NCBI GenBank assembly: GCA_951812715.1
Contig: OX638323.1
Span: forward strand, 682,001-746,000
Direction of reading: 5' to 3'
DNA length: 64,000 nucleotides
Source of the DNA: an uncultured Pseudohongiella sp.
Lineage (GTDB): Bacteria > Pseudomonadota > Gammaproteobacteria > Pseudomonadales > Pseudohongiellaceae
Part shown: one piece after another, positions 45,084-54,025 of the stretch
Layout of the letters: every line of letters starts with the position of its first letter
Numbering within the stretch: position 1 is the stretch's first letter
Notes under the pieces: model-generated
Told to the model about the DNA's origin: nothing
The model's database searches: none
The model's input: the letters and a program-made list of their open reading frames with translations, nothing else
Translations under genes and position numbers: made by a program

Positions 45084-47104
45084 TATCTGTAGGTCCGATT
45101 GGCCAAAACCGATTCCGCCAGCAGAAGCAGCATGGTAAGGCCCAGAATCCACCACCAGACACGTTGTGGCCGTTCGAGTTCCTCTACCAGTTCCGCCATC
45201 TGCGCTTCCCTCGACCGCACGATATCGGTGTCGGGATTGATGATGGCGTCAGTCAGGGCCGCCGCGGCCACGCGCGCGAGGTTCGATTCGGTAGCATCGG
45301 TGTTGACGGCAAAATTCTGTTCGGCGCCGTCAATCTGGGCGCGGATGATTCCCGGCATATCCGCTTCCACGACAAAATTCCCGCCACCGAATTCCAGTGC
45401 TTGCCCGTTCGGTCCTTGTGCGGCGGCAACCGCTCCGGAGCCGTTCAGGTCCAAGGAAAAACGATCTCCCACCTGGTACGAGCGTTGCTTGAACTGCGGC
45501 TGCGCGAGATGACGCAAGGTTTCATGAATGAACGGGAGAAACAGCCCCTGCAGCGGCAGATTGTTCCATTCAAGGTCCATGCTTGACGCGAACAGCAGCA
45601 CCTTGCCTTCGCCAAAATCCTGTTCCACCAGCGCCGGCATGGCATTGTCGAATTGCATCAGTACATCGGCGTCCGCGTTGGGCGCGAGGCGCCAGTGATC
45701 CTGAAACCGCGCCGACCAATCGGTGTCCAGTGAGCGGAACACCGGATGCCGGCGATCGTAATCGGCGATAACGAGATAATCGCCGGCGTCCGCCAGGTCG
45801 GAGCTTGTCAGCGTGGCGGGACTGATTCCGGCAAATTGCCGGTTGAACAATTCCGGGGCGACCTGGTCGCCGGGCGCGATCAGCAAGGCGCCGCCTCCGC
45901 CTACGTACTCGGCAAGGTCATTGGCCTGGCTGTCACTGAGATTGCCTACGTTCAGCAGCACTGTCACGTCGTTCCGCGCGAGCGCCGCCGCGCTCAGTGC
46001 AGCCGGCTCGAGCGCCTGCAAGCGAAACGGCGATTCGCCCGAACCGCCGACCGCCAGACTGAACCAGTGGCCCTCGTCCTCGAACCATTGGCTTGAGGCT
46101 TCGCCATTGACCAGCAGAATGCGGATGCCGGGTAGCACATCGACGGTGAAATTCCAGGAATTGTCGACGTTGAAATTATCTCCGGCGAGTTGAATGCGGC
46201 CAATATGACTGCCTTGCTCGGGAAACCGGGCATTGAAAGCAACCACGCGTTCCGAGCGATCATCAAGTTCTACCGATTGGCTGTCCACGACTTCGCCGTT
46301 CAGTAGCAGGCTGACATCGGCGCGTTCCCGGAACACGGCGCCGGTGGAACGGATCCGGGCCAGAATCTGTTGTTCCAGTTCGTCTTCGAGCAATTGCTCC
46401 GGAGATCGAACATCGGTTAGGGCAAGATTTACCGATTCGGGCATGCCGACGTCGATACCGCTGAATCGGATGCCCGGCGCCAGCTTCCAACCTTCCTCGA
46501 AGCTCGCCATGCCGGCTTCCTGAAAATCGGAAATCAGATGCAGCGCGCGATTCTCGAAGCGGGAAGACTCGAGCAACTGGTTGGCCAGACGCAACGCCGG
46601 CATGTAGCTGGTGGCGCCGTAGCCAGGCTCCGTTTCCCGCAGTAGCGCGCGCACGCTGTCAAGATCGGTATTGAACTCGCGCACCATGCCGACGCTTTCA
46701 TCGAAGGTGACCAGAGCCACTTCATCACCGGCATCAAGATCGTCGATCAGATCAAGCGCCTCGTTTCTGGCGTCCTCGAATACATCCTCATAGCGCATGC
46801 TCATCGAGACATCGAGCAGCAGCACCGCCGATCTCGGATCGGAATCGAGCAGCCGCGCCACCGACTGATTGATCAGTGGCCGGGCAAAGGCAAATACCAG
46901 CAAAGCAATCAGGCCGGCGCGCAAGGCCAGCAGCAGCAACTGCCGCAATTGCTGAAACAACACCAGTTTGCGTGAGGTTTTCTTGAGAAAGCGTACGGTG
47001 CTGAACAGCAGTTTGGGCGGCTTTTCCCGGCGGATGAGATGGATCGCCACGGGAATCGCCGCGGCGAACAGGCCGAGTAGAAACAGGGGCGACAGAAAGA
47101 TCAT
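45083..47104 (-). CDS. BatA-like membrane protein with von Willebrand A domain
   Basis: A 673-residue protein. Two N-terminal helices (FLSPLFLLGLFAAAIPVAIHLI and LLLLALRAGLIALLVFAFARPL) precede a VWA domain with MIDAS motif LLLDVSMSM. A large glutamine-amidotransferase-like region follows (VLLNVGNLSDSQANDLAEYVGGGGALLIAPGD), and a C-terminal membrane anchor (WWWILGLTMLLLLAESVLA). BatA-like proteins are thought to be partners of MoxR chaperones. ATG 47104 overlaps the DUF58 stop by one base; the longer frame to 47179 lies inside DUF58. Last gene of the operon. Confidence 0.85.
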   Translation of the reverse strand: MIFLSPLFLLGLFAAAIPVAIHLIRREKPPKLLFSTVRFLKKTSRKLVLFQQLRQLLLLALRAGLIALLVFAFARPLINQSVARLLDSDPRSAVLLLDVSMSMRYEDVFEDARNEALDLIDDLDAGDEVALVTFDESVGMVREFNTDLDSVRALLRETEPGYGATSYMPALRLANQLLESSRFENRALHLISDFQEAGMASFEEGWKLAPGIRFSGIDVGMPESVNLALTDVRSPEQLLEDELEQQILARIRSTGAVFRERADVSLLLNGEVVDSQSVELDDRSERVVAFNARFPEQGSHIGRIQLAGDNFNVDNSWNFTVDVLPGIRILLVNGEASSQWFEDEGHWFSLAVGGSGESPFRLQALEPAALSAAALARNDVTVLLNVGNLSDSQANDLAEYVGGGGALLIAPGDQVAPELFNRQFAGISPATLTSSDLADAGDYLVIADYDRRHPVFRSLDTDWSARFQDHWRLAPNADADVLMQFDNAMPALVEQDFGEGKVLLFASSMDLEWNNLPLQGLFLPFIHETLRHLAQPQFKQRSYQVGDRFSLDLNGSGAVAAAQGPNGQALEFGGGNFVVEADMPGIIRAQIDGAEQNFAVNTDATESNLARVAAAALTDAIINPDTDIVRSREAQMAELVEELERPQRVWWWILGLTMLLLLAESVLANRTYR

Positions 47105-47997
47105 CAGAAGCTCCTGGCCCGCCGCATCATGTAGGCCGACAGCGCCTGGTCGAGCGGCTGCGCGGTATCCATCAGGCAATAGTCAACTCCGCTGCCCTGA
47201 CACTTCTTGCGGCAATAGTCCAGAAACTCGTTCACGTGCCGCAAATAGGATTCGCGAATTGCAACCGGCGAAGTAATGAAGCTTTCGCTGTTTTCCATGT
47301 CGATGAATTCGGTCGCTTCGGTGAATGGAAACTCGAGTTCGGCGTGATCCATGATCTGGAACGCGATGACGTCATGACCCATGGCGCGCAGATTCCGCAA
47401 GGTGCGGATCACGCGTTTCTCGTCATCGAGCAGGTCGGTAATCAGCACCACGAAGCTCTTCTTGCGCAATGACATGGCGAGATCGGTAAGCGGTTTGACC
47501 ACGTCGGTGCCGGCGCCGTTCTCCACCTTCGCCAGTGTGCGCAATATGCGCATCAAGTGCATCTGCCGGCATTTGGCCGGAATGAATTCGCGAATCTCCT
47601 CGTCAAACACGATCAGGCCCACGGCGTCCCGCTGGCGCATGATGAAATAGGACAGCGCCGAGGCCAGGGTGACGCCATATTGCAACTTGGTGAAAGCGCC
47701 GGTTCCATAGGCCATCGAGGCGCTGCAATCGAGCAGAATGACACAGCGGACATTGGTTTCGTCTTCGTATTGCTTGACATAGAATTTCTCGCTGCGCGCA
47801 TAGAGCCGCCAGTCGACATGGCGCATGTCGTCGCCGGGATAGTAGTGACGGTAGTCGTTGAATTCGACGCTGAAGCCCCGGGCGGGGCTCTTGTGCAACC
47901 CGGACAGAAAACCCTCCACCGCCACCCGGGCGCGCATTTCCAGATTGGAAAGTCCCGCCAGAACGGATGGATCGAGAAAATTGAGGGATTCCGGCAT
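47104..47997 (-). CDS. DUF58 domain protein
   Basis: A 297-residue DUF58 protein with the signature SPARGFSVEFNDYRHYYPGDDMRHVDWRLYAR in order and a VWA-like fold with CVILLDCSASM (MIDAS DxSxS). VLITDLLDD supplies a further metal-site aspartate. DUF58 partners MoxR ATPases genome-wide, perhaps in metal insertion or complex assembly. It starts 5 bp after MoxR and overlaps the BatA-like gene. No membrane segment is present. Confidence 0.9.
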   Translation of the reverse strand: MPESLNFLDPSVLAGLSNLEMRARVAVEGFLSGLHKSPARGFSVEFNDYRHYYPGDDMRHVDWRLYARSEKFYVKQYEDETNVRCVILLDCSASMAYGTGAFTKLQYGVTLASALSYFIMRQRDAVGLIVFDEEIREFIPAKCRQMHLMRILRTLAKVENGAGTDVVKPLTDLAMSLRKKSFVVLITDLLDDEKRVIRTLRNLRAMGHDVIAFQIMDHAELEFPFTEATEFIDMENSESFITSPVAIRESYLRHVNEFLDYCRKKCQGSGVDYCLMDTAQPLDQALSAYMMRRARSF

Positions 47998-48002
47998 GGC
48001 GC

Positions 48003-49034
48003 CTAATCCTCGAGGTCGGCCGCCGGGGCCGGCACCGCCTCGAGCAACATCGAGGTGACCTTGTCGGTGGTCACCCGTTCCGCTTCGGCATGGAAATTGA
48101 GCAAAATCCGGTGCCGCATGATCGACGCCGCCAATGCGCGCACATCGCCATAGGAAACGTTGAAACGGCCGGCAAGCAGAGCTCGCACCTTGCCCGCCAG
48201 GATGAGGTTCTGCGAGGCGCGGATGCCGGCGCCCCAGCTTACCCAGTCCTTGATGAATTGCGGCGAGGATTGCGAATGCGGCCGAGAGGCGTGCACCAGG
48301 CGCACCGCGTAGCGAATAACCGCTTCCGCCGCCGGCACCTTCCGGGCGATTCGTTGAAAATCGAGAATGTCCTCGGCGCCGAGCGGATGCGCCAGAGGAT
48401 TGTCATAAGTCTGCGTGGTCGTGCTGACCACGGTAATCTCGTCCGCTTCCGACAGATAGTCGAGTTCAATCTTGAACATGAACCGGTCGAGTTGAGCCTC
48501 CGGCAAGGGATACGTGCCTTCGAGTTCGATCGGATTCTGGGTCGCGAGCACGAAAAATGGCGCTTCCATCGAATGGGTCCTGCCCGCCGCGGTCACCTGG
48601 CGTTCCTCCATGGCTTCCAGCAGCGCTGACTGCGTCTTGGGTGGAGTGCGATTGATTTCGTCCGCGAGCAGGATATTGGTGAAGATCGGTCCAGCGACAA
48701 ACTTGAGGTTGCGATGGCCTTCCACCTCTTCCACCACTTCGGAACCGACCACATCCGCGGGCATAAGATCCGGGGTGAACTGAATCCGGCTGAACTTGAC
48801 TTGCAGAATGTCCGCCACGGTCTTGATCAGCAAGGTCTTGGCCAACCCCGGCACTCCGGTGACTAGACAATGTCCGCCGGCGAACAGGGCGATCAGCAAC
48901 TCGTCGATGATTTCGTGCTGACCGATGATGACCTTGCGGATTTCCTCCACTATCTGCTCCCTGCCCTCCTGCATGCGCTTTACCAGGCTCAGGTCGTCCT
49001 GACTTTCCATTACCACCGCTTCTGCTTCTGACAT
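48003..49034 (-). CDS. MoxR-family AAA+ ATPase
   Basis: A 343-residue AAA+ protein with Walker A GVPGLAKT, Walker B ILLADEINR, sensor 1 VLATQNPIELEG and arginine-finger region EAQLDRFMF; a C-terminal lid domain follows. MoxR ATPases act as chaperones maturing enzyme complexes with VWA partners, two of which are encoded nearby. I use ATG 49034 (MSEAEAVV) with AAGG upstream; the open frame continues to 49085. A repeat element (copy F) separates it from the DUF4159 gene. Confidence 0.93.
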   Translation of the reverse strand: MSEAEAVVMESQDDLSLVKRMQEGREQIVEEIRKVIIGQHEIIDELLIALFAGGHCLVTGVPGLAKTLLIKTVADILQVKFSRIQFTPDLMPADVVGSEVVEEVEGHRNLKFVAGPIFTNILLADEINRTPPKTQSALLEAMEERQVTAAGRTHSMEAPFFVLATQNPIELEGTYPLPEAQLDRFMFKIELDYLSEADEITVVSTTTQTYDNPLAHPLGAEDILDFQRIARKVPAAEAVIRYAVRLVHASRPHSQSSPQFIKDWVSWGAGIRASQNLILAGKVRALLAGRFNVSYGDVRALAASIMRHRILLNFHAEAERVTTDKVTSMLLEAVPAPAADLED

Positions 49035-49130
49035 GCCTTGTTTCCCGTTGTTGAAGAATGAACTGTTGCGGAATACCAATACCACAATCTCCGGGCGCTT
49101 TCCGCCGCTGACTGGCTACCGCTTGACGCC

Positions 49131-49255
49131 GCATGCGGTATTTGGCGCTGCGTTTGGGGTTTCGCCAATCCCCCGGCCTCGCCGGCCCAGCCACCGGGCA
49201 AAGCCCGACGACATTCGAGCCTTTGAAAGTTTCGCATTTGATCGGCTTCGCCGAC
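49131..49255 (-). repeat. Gene-end structured repeat element, copy F (short form)
   Basis: On the minus strand it starts 16 bp after the DUF4159 stop with GTCGGC-gaa-GCCGAT (49255-49241). Hairpin 2 is CGGGC/GCCCG (49207-49195), then GGTGGCTGGGCCGGCGAGG, GGCGAAACC and a tail ending in GCATGCGG. Hairpin 1 is not clear. It lies inside the long VWA operon, between DUF4159 and MoxR, so it is probably not a strict terminator. Confidence 0.75.
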
Positions 49256-49270
49256 CGATCCTTACCCCAA

Positions 49271-50095
49271 CTAATGACTGAATGCGTAGATCAGGAAATT
49301 TATGCCGATCTTGTAGGCCTCGTTGGTATAACGTGTCGGATAGCCGGCGTAGAACGTGTGCTCCCAGCCGTCGCCGAGATCAGAATTGTAATTCGCCAGC
49401 AACATGATGCGTCCGTCGTCGTCGAGCACGGCGAAGATTTCCGGCGGATAGCCGGGATCGTCAAGGTTCATGTAGCCGCCGAAATCCCAGGTCACCATGC
49501 GTCCGGGTACCTGGGCCACTTCGTCAATATCGAAAAAGATATGGAAAATCTCGTGACTGGTGTCCAGTTTGACGACTTCCCGGTCAGGGAAAATCTTCGC
49601 GATTTCCATGTACATGTCGTCCAGGTGAGGCTGGCCCCAGAAGTCGTCGACCAGGACGAAGCCGCCCCGGAACATGAATTCGCGCAATACCTCGATCTCA
49701 TCGGTCGAAAAATTCGGCCCACTGTAACGGGATCCGATCGGCACCCGCTTCCAGTTCATGTAAAGAAAGATATGTTCAAAGATGCGCGGGTCGGTCAATA
49801 GCAGATAGGTGTGATTGCGGGGATTGGTTTCGATATTGGTATAGCGTTGCACACCACGCAGGAAATTCTCGTCGGAATCCGGATAGTCGGTATCCCACCA
49901 GCCGCCGCGGCGGCGATAGGAGAAGCCGGCGCCGCCGTGATTGGTGTATTGACCTCGCACCCAGGTGAATTCGGTGATTTCGTCGCCATATATCGACGGG
50001 TCTTCCCGATCATCGAAGCGCAGGGATTGCGCCGGCGCCGGCGCCGCGGCGAACAGAAGCAGCGACGCGAATGCCAATGCAGCGGCGGCGCGCAT
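49271..50095 (-). CDS. DUF4159 domain protein, exported
   Basis: A 274-residue protein with signal peptide (LAFASLLLFAAAPAPAQ) and DUF4159 hallmarks: FTWVRGQYTNHGG, RRRGGWWDTDYPDSDENF, LREFMFRGGFVLVDDFWG, GGYMNLDDPGYPPEIFAV and a C-terminal NEAYKIGINFLIYA. DUF4159 has a glutamine-amidotransferase-like fold with no known activity. I start at ATG 50095, which exposes the signal peptide; a GTG at 50242 overlaps the upstream stop by 4 bp but would add 49 low-complexity residues. Confidence 0.8.
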   Translation of the reverse strand: MRAAAALAFASLLLFAAAPAPAQSLRFDDREDPSIYGDEITEFTWVRGQYTNHGGAGFSYRRRGGWWDTDYPDSDENFLRGVQRYTNIETNPRNHTYLLLTDPRIFEHIFLYMNWKRVPIGSRYSGPNFSTDEIEVLREFMFRGGFVLVDDFWGQPHLDDMYMEIAKIFPDREVVKLDTSHEIFHIFFDIDEVAQVPGRMVTWDFGGYMNLDDPGYPPEIFAVLDDDGRIMLLANYNSDLGDGWEHTFYAGYPTRYTNEAYKIGINFLIYAFSH

Positions 50096-50238
50096 GGCAG
50101 CGGTGGCAATCAGGGCAAAATCATTACCGGGGCGGCGACGGCTTGCCGTATGCTGGCGAATTGTCAGCGATGCGCGAGCGAGGCATGCTCCACTCGCACC
50201 GGGGCCATTCCCTGAATTATCGAGGCGCATGGAACGGC

Positions 50239-52932
50239 TCACGGAGGGGGCGTTGCAGCAAGCGATTGCAGCAAGACCTGCTGCGCGCGCAGGTAGCTCG
50301 GAGCGATTTCGAGCGCCCGCAGCACCTGCTGCTTCGCCGCCATGGGTTGCCCGTTGCGCAAATAGGCTTCGGCAAGTCTGGTCCTGGCCTCGACGGGGTC
50401 GCTAATCTCAAGTTGCAGCAGGATTTCGTATTCGATCAAGGCGAGCGCCGAATCGCCGCTTCGGTCGGCCAGCAGGGCGCGCAAGGCGTGTACTTCACTT
50501 TCGTAGGGGTCAACCTGCAGCGCCCGGTCGATGTAGTAATGGGCGCGCTCGAAATCTTCCAGCTCCAGCGCGGCCTCGGCCAGAACCAGAGCGGACCGAT
50601 CGTCGTGCTGGACATTCTCCAACAATATCTCCAGCCATCTGTGCCGCTCTTCGCCGTTGCCTTCGCGATCATGGATCTGGGACAGAACCAGCGCCGGGCT
50701 CGGAAAGCCGGAATAGCTCGGCAGCAGCTCGTGGGCGGTTTCCAGCGACTGTTTCGCTGCAAAATAGCTTTCCTCCTTGAACAGCACGATGCCAAGTTGC
50801 AGGTGCGCCATGAAGTCGCGCGGGTTCTGCTCCAGCCGCGTGCGCATGTATTGCTTCAATGAGGCATTGTTATACAACTCGGAAAGGATCGCGCTGGAGT
50901 TTTCGCGGATGCCGTGGCCATGACCCTCGCCTTCGTCGGGCTGATCTTCCTGGTGCACATAGACATTGATTTCCGTCACGCGCCGCTGAATCCAGTTGCG
51001 AAAGCCGGCGTCGAACTGATTCATCGCTATGTCGAAAACGTCTCGAAAACGCTCGCTGTCATCCTTGATCAGGCCGTATTCCAAGACCAGTTCGCGCAGT
51101 TTTTCGAAACCGTAAGTCTGTTCGATATAGTCCACCACCAGATATGACTGGAAATAGGCGAAACCAAGGTCGGCATTGCTGCGCGCGCCGCTGAACGCCG
51201 CGTTCAGTTCCGTTATGGGCAGAAATTGGTCCTGCTGGGCCGCTCGCACGAGATCAAGCCCCTGGCGGCGGCCCCAATAGGACCGACCTTCCTGTTCTTC
51301 CCAAACCGAAATGCCTTCCGACAGCCACCGCGGTATGCGATTGCCGGTCATTTGCAAGGTGATGACGTGGGAGAACTCGTGCCAGACAATTTCCTGCCAG
51401 TTGGCGCTCAGGGTATCGGGTGAGATCAATGTGATCACCTTGCCGAAGCAGATGCCTACCAGTGGACCGATATCCGGCAATCCCACCGAGCGCACGGCAA
51501 AGTCCTGGGTGTTTTCAAATACCTCGATCAGGACCGGGTATTCGGGTTCGAAGTCCCACTTGGCCACCAGGGTGTCCCAGGCTTCCTCCAGCAGCGGCTC
51601 CAGGTAGGGCCAAAGGATATCCGCGTCGCGCGGCGACATGTGCACGAGAAAATGTTCGCTTTCCAGCGTCGCGTACTCATCCAGCGTATCGAACACGGTC
51701 AGCAGGTTTGACGACAGCGCGTTGAACGGATCGTTCTCGAAACCGATTTCCAGGTTGGCCCGGCCTTCGTCTTCCTCGCCGAGACGGATGAGATTGCTGC
51801 CGAGCAAGGTGTAACCGCGCCAATATCGCGGGTCCGCCGCGATCGCGGCGCGGGCGAATTCCACCGCTTCGGTGAAGCGATAATTGCTGCCGAAATGCTC
51901 GGCGACGTCCGCCAGGAAAACAGGGTTTTCAGGGCTGAAGGCTTCCACCTGGGCAGCGTGCGACTCGTAATCCGCCAGACGCTCTTCCATCGCCGCCTGG
52001 GAGGCCATGGCGCTAAGCACGCCGAGCGCTTCCGGATTCAGGTTCAGCGCGCGGGAAAAATGGCCGGCGGCGGCTTGCGCGCGGCCGGTGCGCTGCAACA
52101 GGCGGCCATAGACTTCCATCGCCGGAACGGAATTTGGATTGATCGCCAGCGCGCGCTGCAAGCTGCGTTCGTCGCCGGAGATTCGGGCCATGCCAACCAG
52201 CGCCGGCGTGTAGCGGCTGTTGATCTCCAATGCGTCCTGGTAGGACTGCTCCGCCTCGCCTTGGTTGTATTTTTCAAGAAACAGATTGCCCCACAGGAAA
52301 TGGGCTTCCAGATTCCGCGGATCCGCCCGAGTCGCTTCCTGGAACAAACTGTTGGCGTCGTGGAAACGATCCAGCATCCAGCTCGCCAGGGCGACCATGG
52401 CTACATCCGGCGAACTGAACGCCAGACCGTTGTTATAGCGGTCAACGACCTCATCGAGCAGTGGCCGGCTTGCCGCCTTGCGGCCGGTAAATTGCAGCAG
52501 GCCGGCATATTGCGTCAGCGTGCGCACCGGTGCGCCTTGCACGCCAAGACCATCGATAACGGACTCCAGAATCGCCAGCGCCTCCGTGGACGCGCCGGTC
52601 ATGCGCTTGACTTCGGCCAACTGGGTGCTGACGAGTGGAAAATCGGCGAAGGCATCGTCGATCAGATTCTCGCAGACGAGCATCGCTTCACGATAATTGC
52701 CCATGCTGGCGAGCGCCCGGCTGGCGCCGATCACGCCCGCTTGGCGATCCAGCCCGTCGGCCCGCTGGAATACTTCGGCGGCTGCCGCGTAGGCGCCGTT
52801 CCGCAACAGTTCCCCGCCGCGGTACAGCGGCGATTCGTTGCCGGCAAGCGGCTCGTCGACCTGGGCCAGCGCGGCGACCGGCAGCATCAGGACCATCGCC
52901 AGCAACATTTTCCCGCGCAGAGTTTTTTTCAT
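50239..52932 (-). CDS. TPR-repeat protein with HExxH metallopeptidase domain
   Basis: An 897-residue exported protein (signal KMLLAMVLMLPVAALAQ). Residues 35-430 are TPR-like repeats (LQRALAINPNSVPAMEVYGRLLQRTGRAQAA). The middle holds a gluzincin-like site WHEFSHVITLQ (HEFSH at 518-522) with a downstream WLSEGISVWEE supplying the third ligand, typical of Peptidase_MA. More TPRs follow (about 700-890). It may process envelope proteins within the MoxR/VWA system. It overlaps the caspase-like gene by 4 bp. Confidence 0.82.
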   Translation of the reverse strand: MKKTLRGKMLLAMVLMLPVAALAQVDEPLAGNESPLYRGGELLRNGAYAAAAEVFQRADGLDRQAGVIGASRALASMGNYREAMLVCENLIDDAFADFPLVSTQLAEVKRMTGASTEALAILESVIDGLGVQGAPVRTLTQYAGLLQFTGRKAASRPLLDEVVDRYNNGLAFSSPDVAMVALASWMLDRFHDANSLFQEATRADPRNLEAHFLWGNLFLEKYNQGEAEQSYQDALEINSRYTPALVGMARISGDERSLQRALAINPNSVPAMEVYGRLLQRTGRAQAAAGHFSRALNLNPEALGVLSAMASQAAMEERLADYESHAAQVEAFSPENPVFLADVAEHFGSNYRFTEAVEFARAAIAADPRYWRGYTLLGSNLIRLGEEDEGRANLEIGFENDPFNALSSNLLTVFDTLDEYATLESEHFLVHMSPRDADILWPYLEPLLEEAWDTLVAKWDFEPEYPVLIEVFENTQDFAVRSVGLPDIGPLVGICFGKVITLISPDTLSANWQEIVWHEFSHVITLQMTGNRIPRWLSEGISVWEEQEGRSYWGRRQGLDLVRAAQQDQFLPITELNAAFSGARSNADLGFAYFQSYLVVDYIEQTYGFEKLRELVLEYGLIKDDSERFRDVFDIAMNQFDAGFRNWIQRRVTEINVYVHQEDQPDEGEGHGHGIRENSSAILSELYNNASLKQYMRTRLEQNPRDFMAHLQLGIVLFKEESYFAAKQSLETAHELLPSYSGFPSPALVLSQIHDREGNGEERHRWLEILLENVQHDDRSALVLAEAALELEDFERAHYYIDRALQVDPYESEVHALRALLADRSGDSALALIEYEILLQLEISDPVEARTRLAEAYLRNGQPMAAKQQVLRALEIAPSYLRAQQVLLQSLAATPPP

Positions 52933-54023
52933 GGGATTAGCTCATTGAATCTTGCCGTGACGCGCGCCAGTTCCACCAGCAATTCCTCCATCCGCAACCA
53001 GTAATCCTGCTCCAGATATTCGGCCTTGCGGCCGCGCAATATGAATACCGAGCGCTCAAGCTGTTGCATGCGGGTTTTCAATTGCAGGGCTTCGCCGCTC
53101 AAATTTTCGATTTCCGCCGCCACGGCATCGATAAAGGCGATTTCCGCCAGACTCCCATCCGCATCGTCCCTGCCGGGCCCGAGACTGAACATCGAATCCC
53201 CGTTATCGTCGAGTCCGGCGTGTTCCGACGCCAACCGCCCCTGATCCTCGTACCATTGCTCTACGTTGGCCTTGGCGTAATTGAAAGCTTCCAGCATGGA
53301 TACCCGATTGTTCTTGTCGAGGTCGCCGGCGCGGCCTTCGAGCGCTTCGATGAAATAGCGCGAAAATACCGGATCGAATCGTTCCGACGGCGAGCGCGTG
53401 GCCGAGATCACTACCCGCCCTTCGTTCGACAAAAAGGTGGAGAAACCGTAACTGGCGCTGGTGGTATTGATCACGATCATATCCTGACGCGCGAACTGGT
53501 CGAGAATGTCACCAAACTCCGGGCCGGTGATATCGGGGCCGATGATGTTGAACTTGGCTTCCGCGCCCGCGCCGGAACCGTGCCCGATCAGATAGACGGT
53601 GATCTGGTCGCCTTCGCCCACCCGGGACAGCAAGGCGGCGAAGGCCGATTCAATGCCCTCGCGGTCGCTGACGCCATCAAGCCGATCGCCGGGATTGGGG
53701 CCGGCTGCGTCCGGGTCGTGCAGCAGCGTTATCGTGTCCGCGGAGTAGCCATAGTCGCTGATGAGGATGTCGTGCAGCGAATAACCCCACTGCCGGAACC
53801 TCGAGACACTGTCGGCTCCGACCGAAGGTCCGATCACGATCACCGCGTATTTGACCGACTCCGGCGCTTCGAGAAAGTAATCGCTTGCCAATGGCAGTTG
53901 CGCCCATGCAGGCCACACGGCCAGGGCCACCAGAAACAAAGCCGCTCGGGGCAGCCGCGCCCGCGCCGGCATCGCGGCGAAGACGCACGGCGGCAATGCG
54001 CGATACCGCGATTCACGGCCCAT
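52929..54023 (-). CDS. Caspase-like (C13-type) fold protein lacking the catalytic cysteine
   Basis: A 364-residue exported protein with an export helix (ALFLVALAVWPAWAQ). The fold is caspase-like: KYAVIVIGPSV, then VYLIGHGSGAG with the His148 of the dyad, and VINTTSASYGF where the cysteine should stand; Ser/Ala occupy the site. DLDKNNRVSMLEAF and LDDNGDSMF resemble EF-hand loops, and a C-terminal coiled coil (IENLSGEALQLKTRMQQLERSVF) closes it. ATG 54023 is 2 bp after the VWA stop; an ATG at 53972 fits a signal peptide better. Confidence 0.7.
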   Translation of the reverse strand: MGRESRYRALPPCVFAAMPARARLPRAALFLVALAVWPAWAQLPLASDYFLEAPESVKYAVIVIGPSVGADSVSRFRQWGYSLHDILISDYGYSADTITLLHDPDAAGPNPGDRLDGVSDREGIESAFAALLSRVGEGDQITVYLIGHGSGAGAEAKFNIIGPDITGPEFGDILDQFARQDMIVINTTSASYGFSTFLSNEGRVVISATRSPSERFDPVFSRYFIEALEGRAGDLDKNNRVSMLEAFNYAKANVEQWYEDQGRLASEHAGLDDNGDSMFSLGPGRDDADGSLAEIAFIDAVAAEIENLSGEALQLKTRMQQLERSVFILRGRKAEYLEQDYWLRMEELLVELARVTARFNELIP

Positions 54024-54025
54024 GC

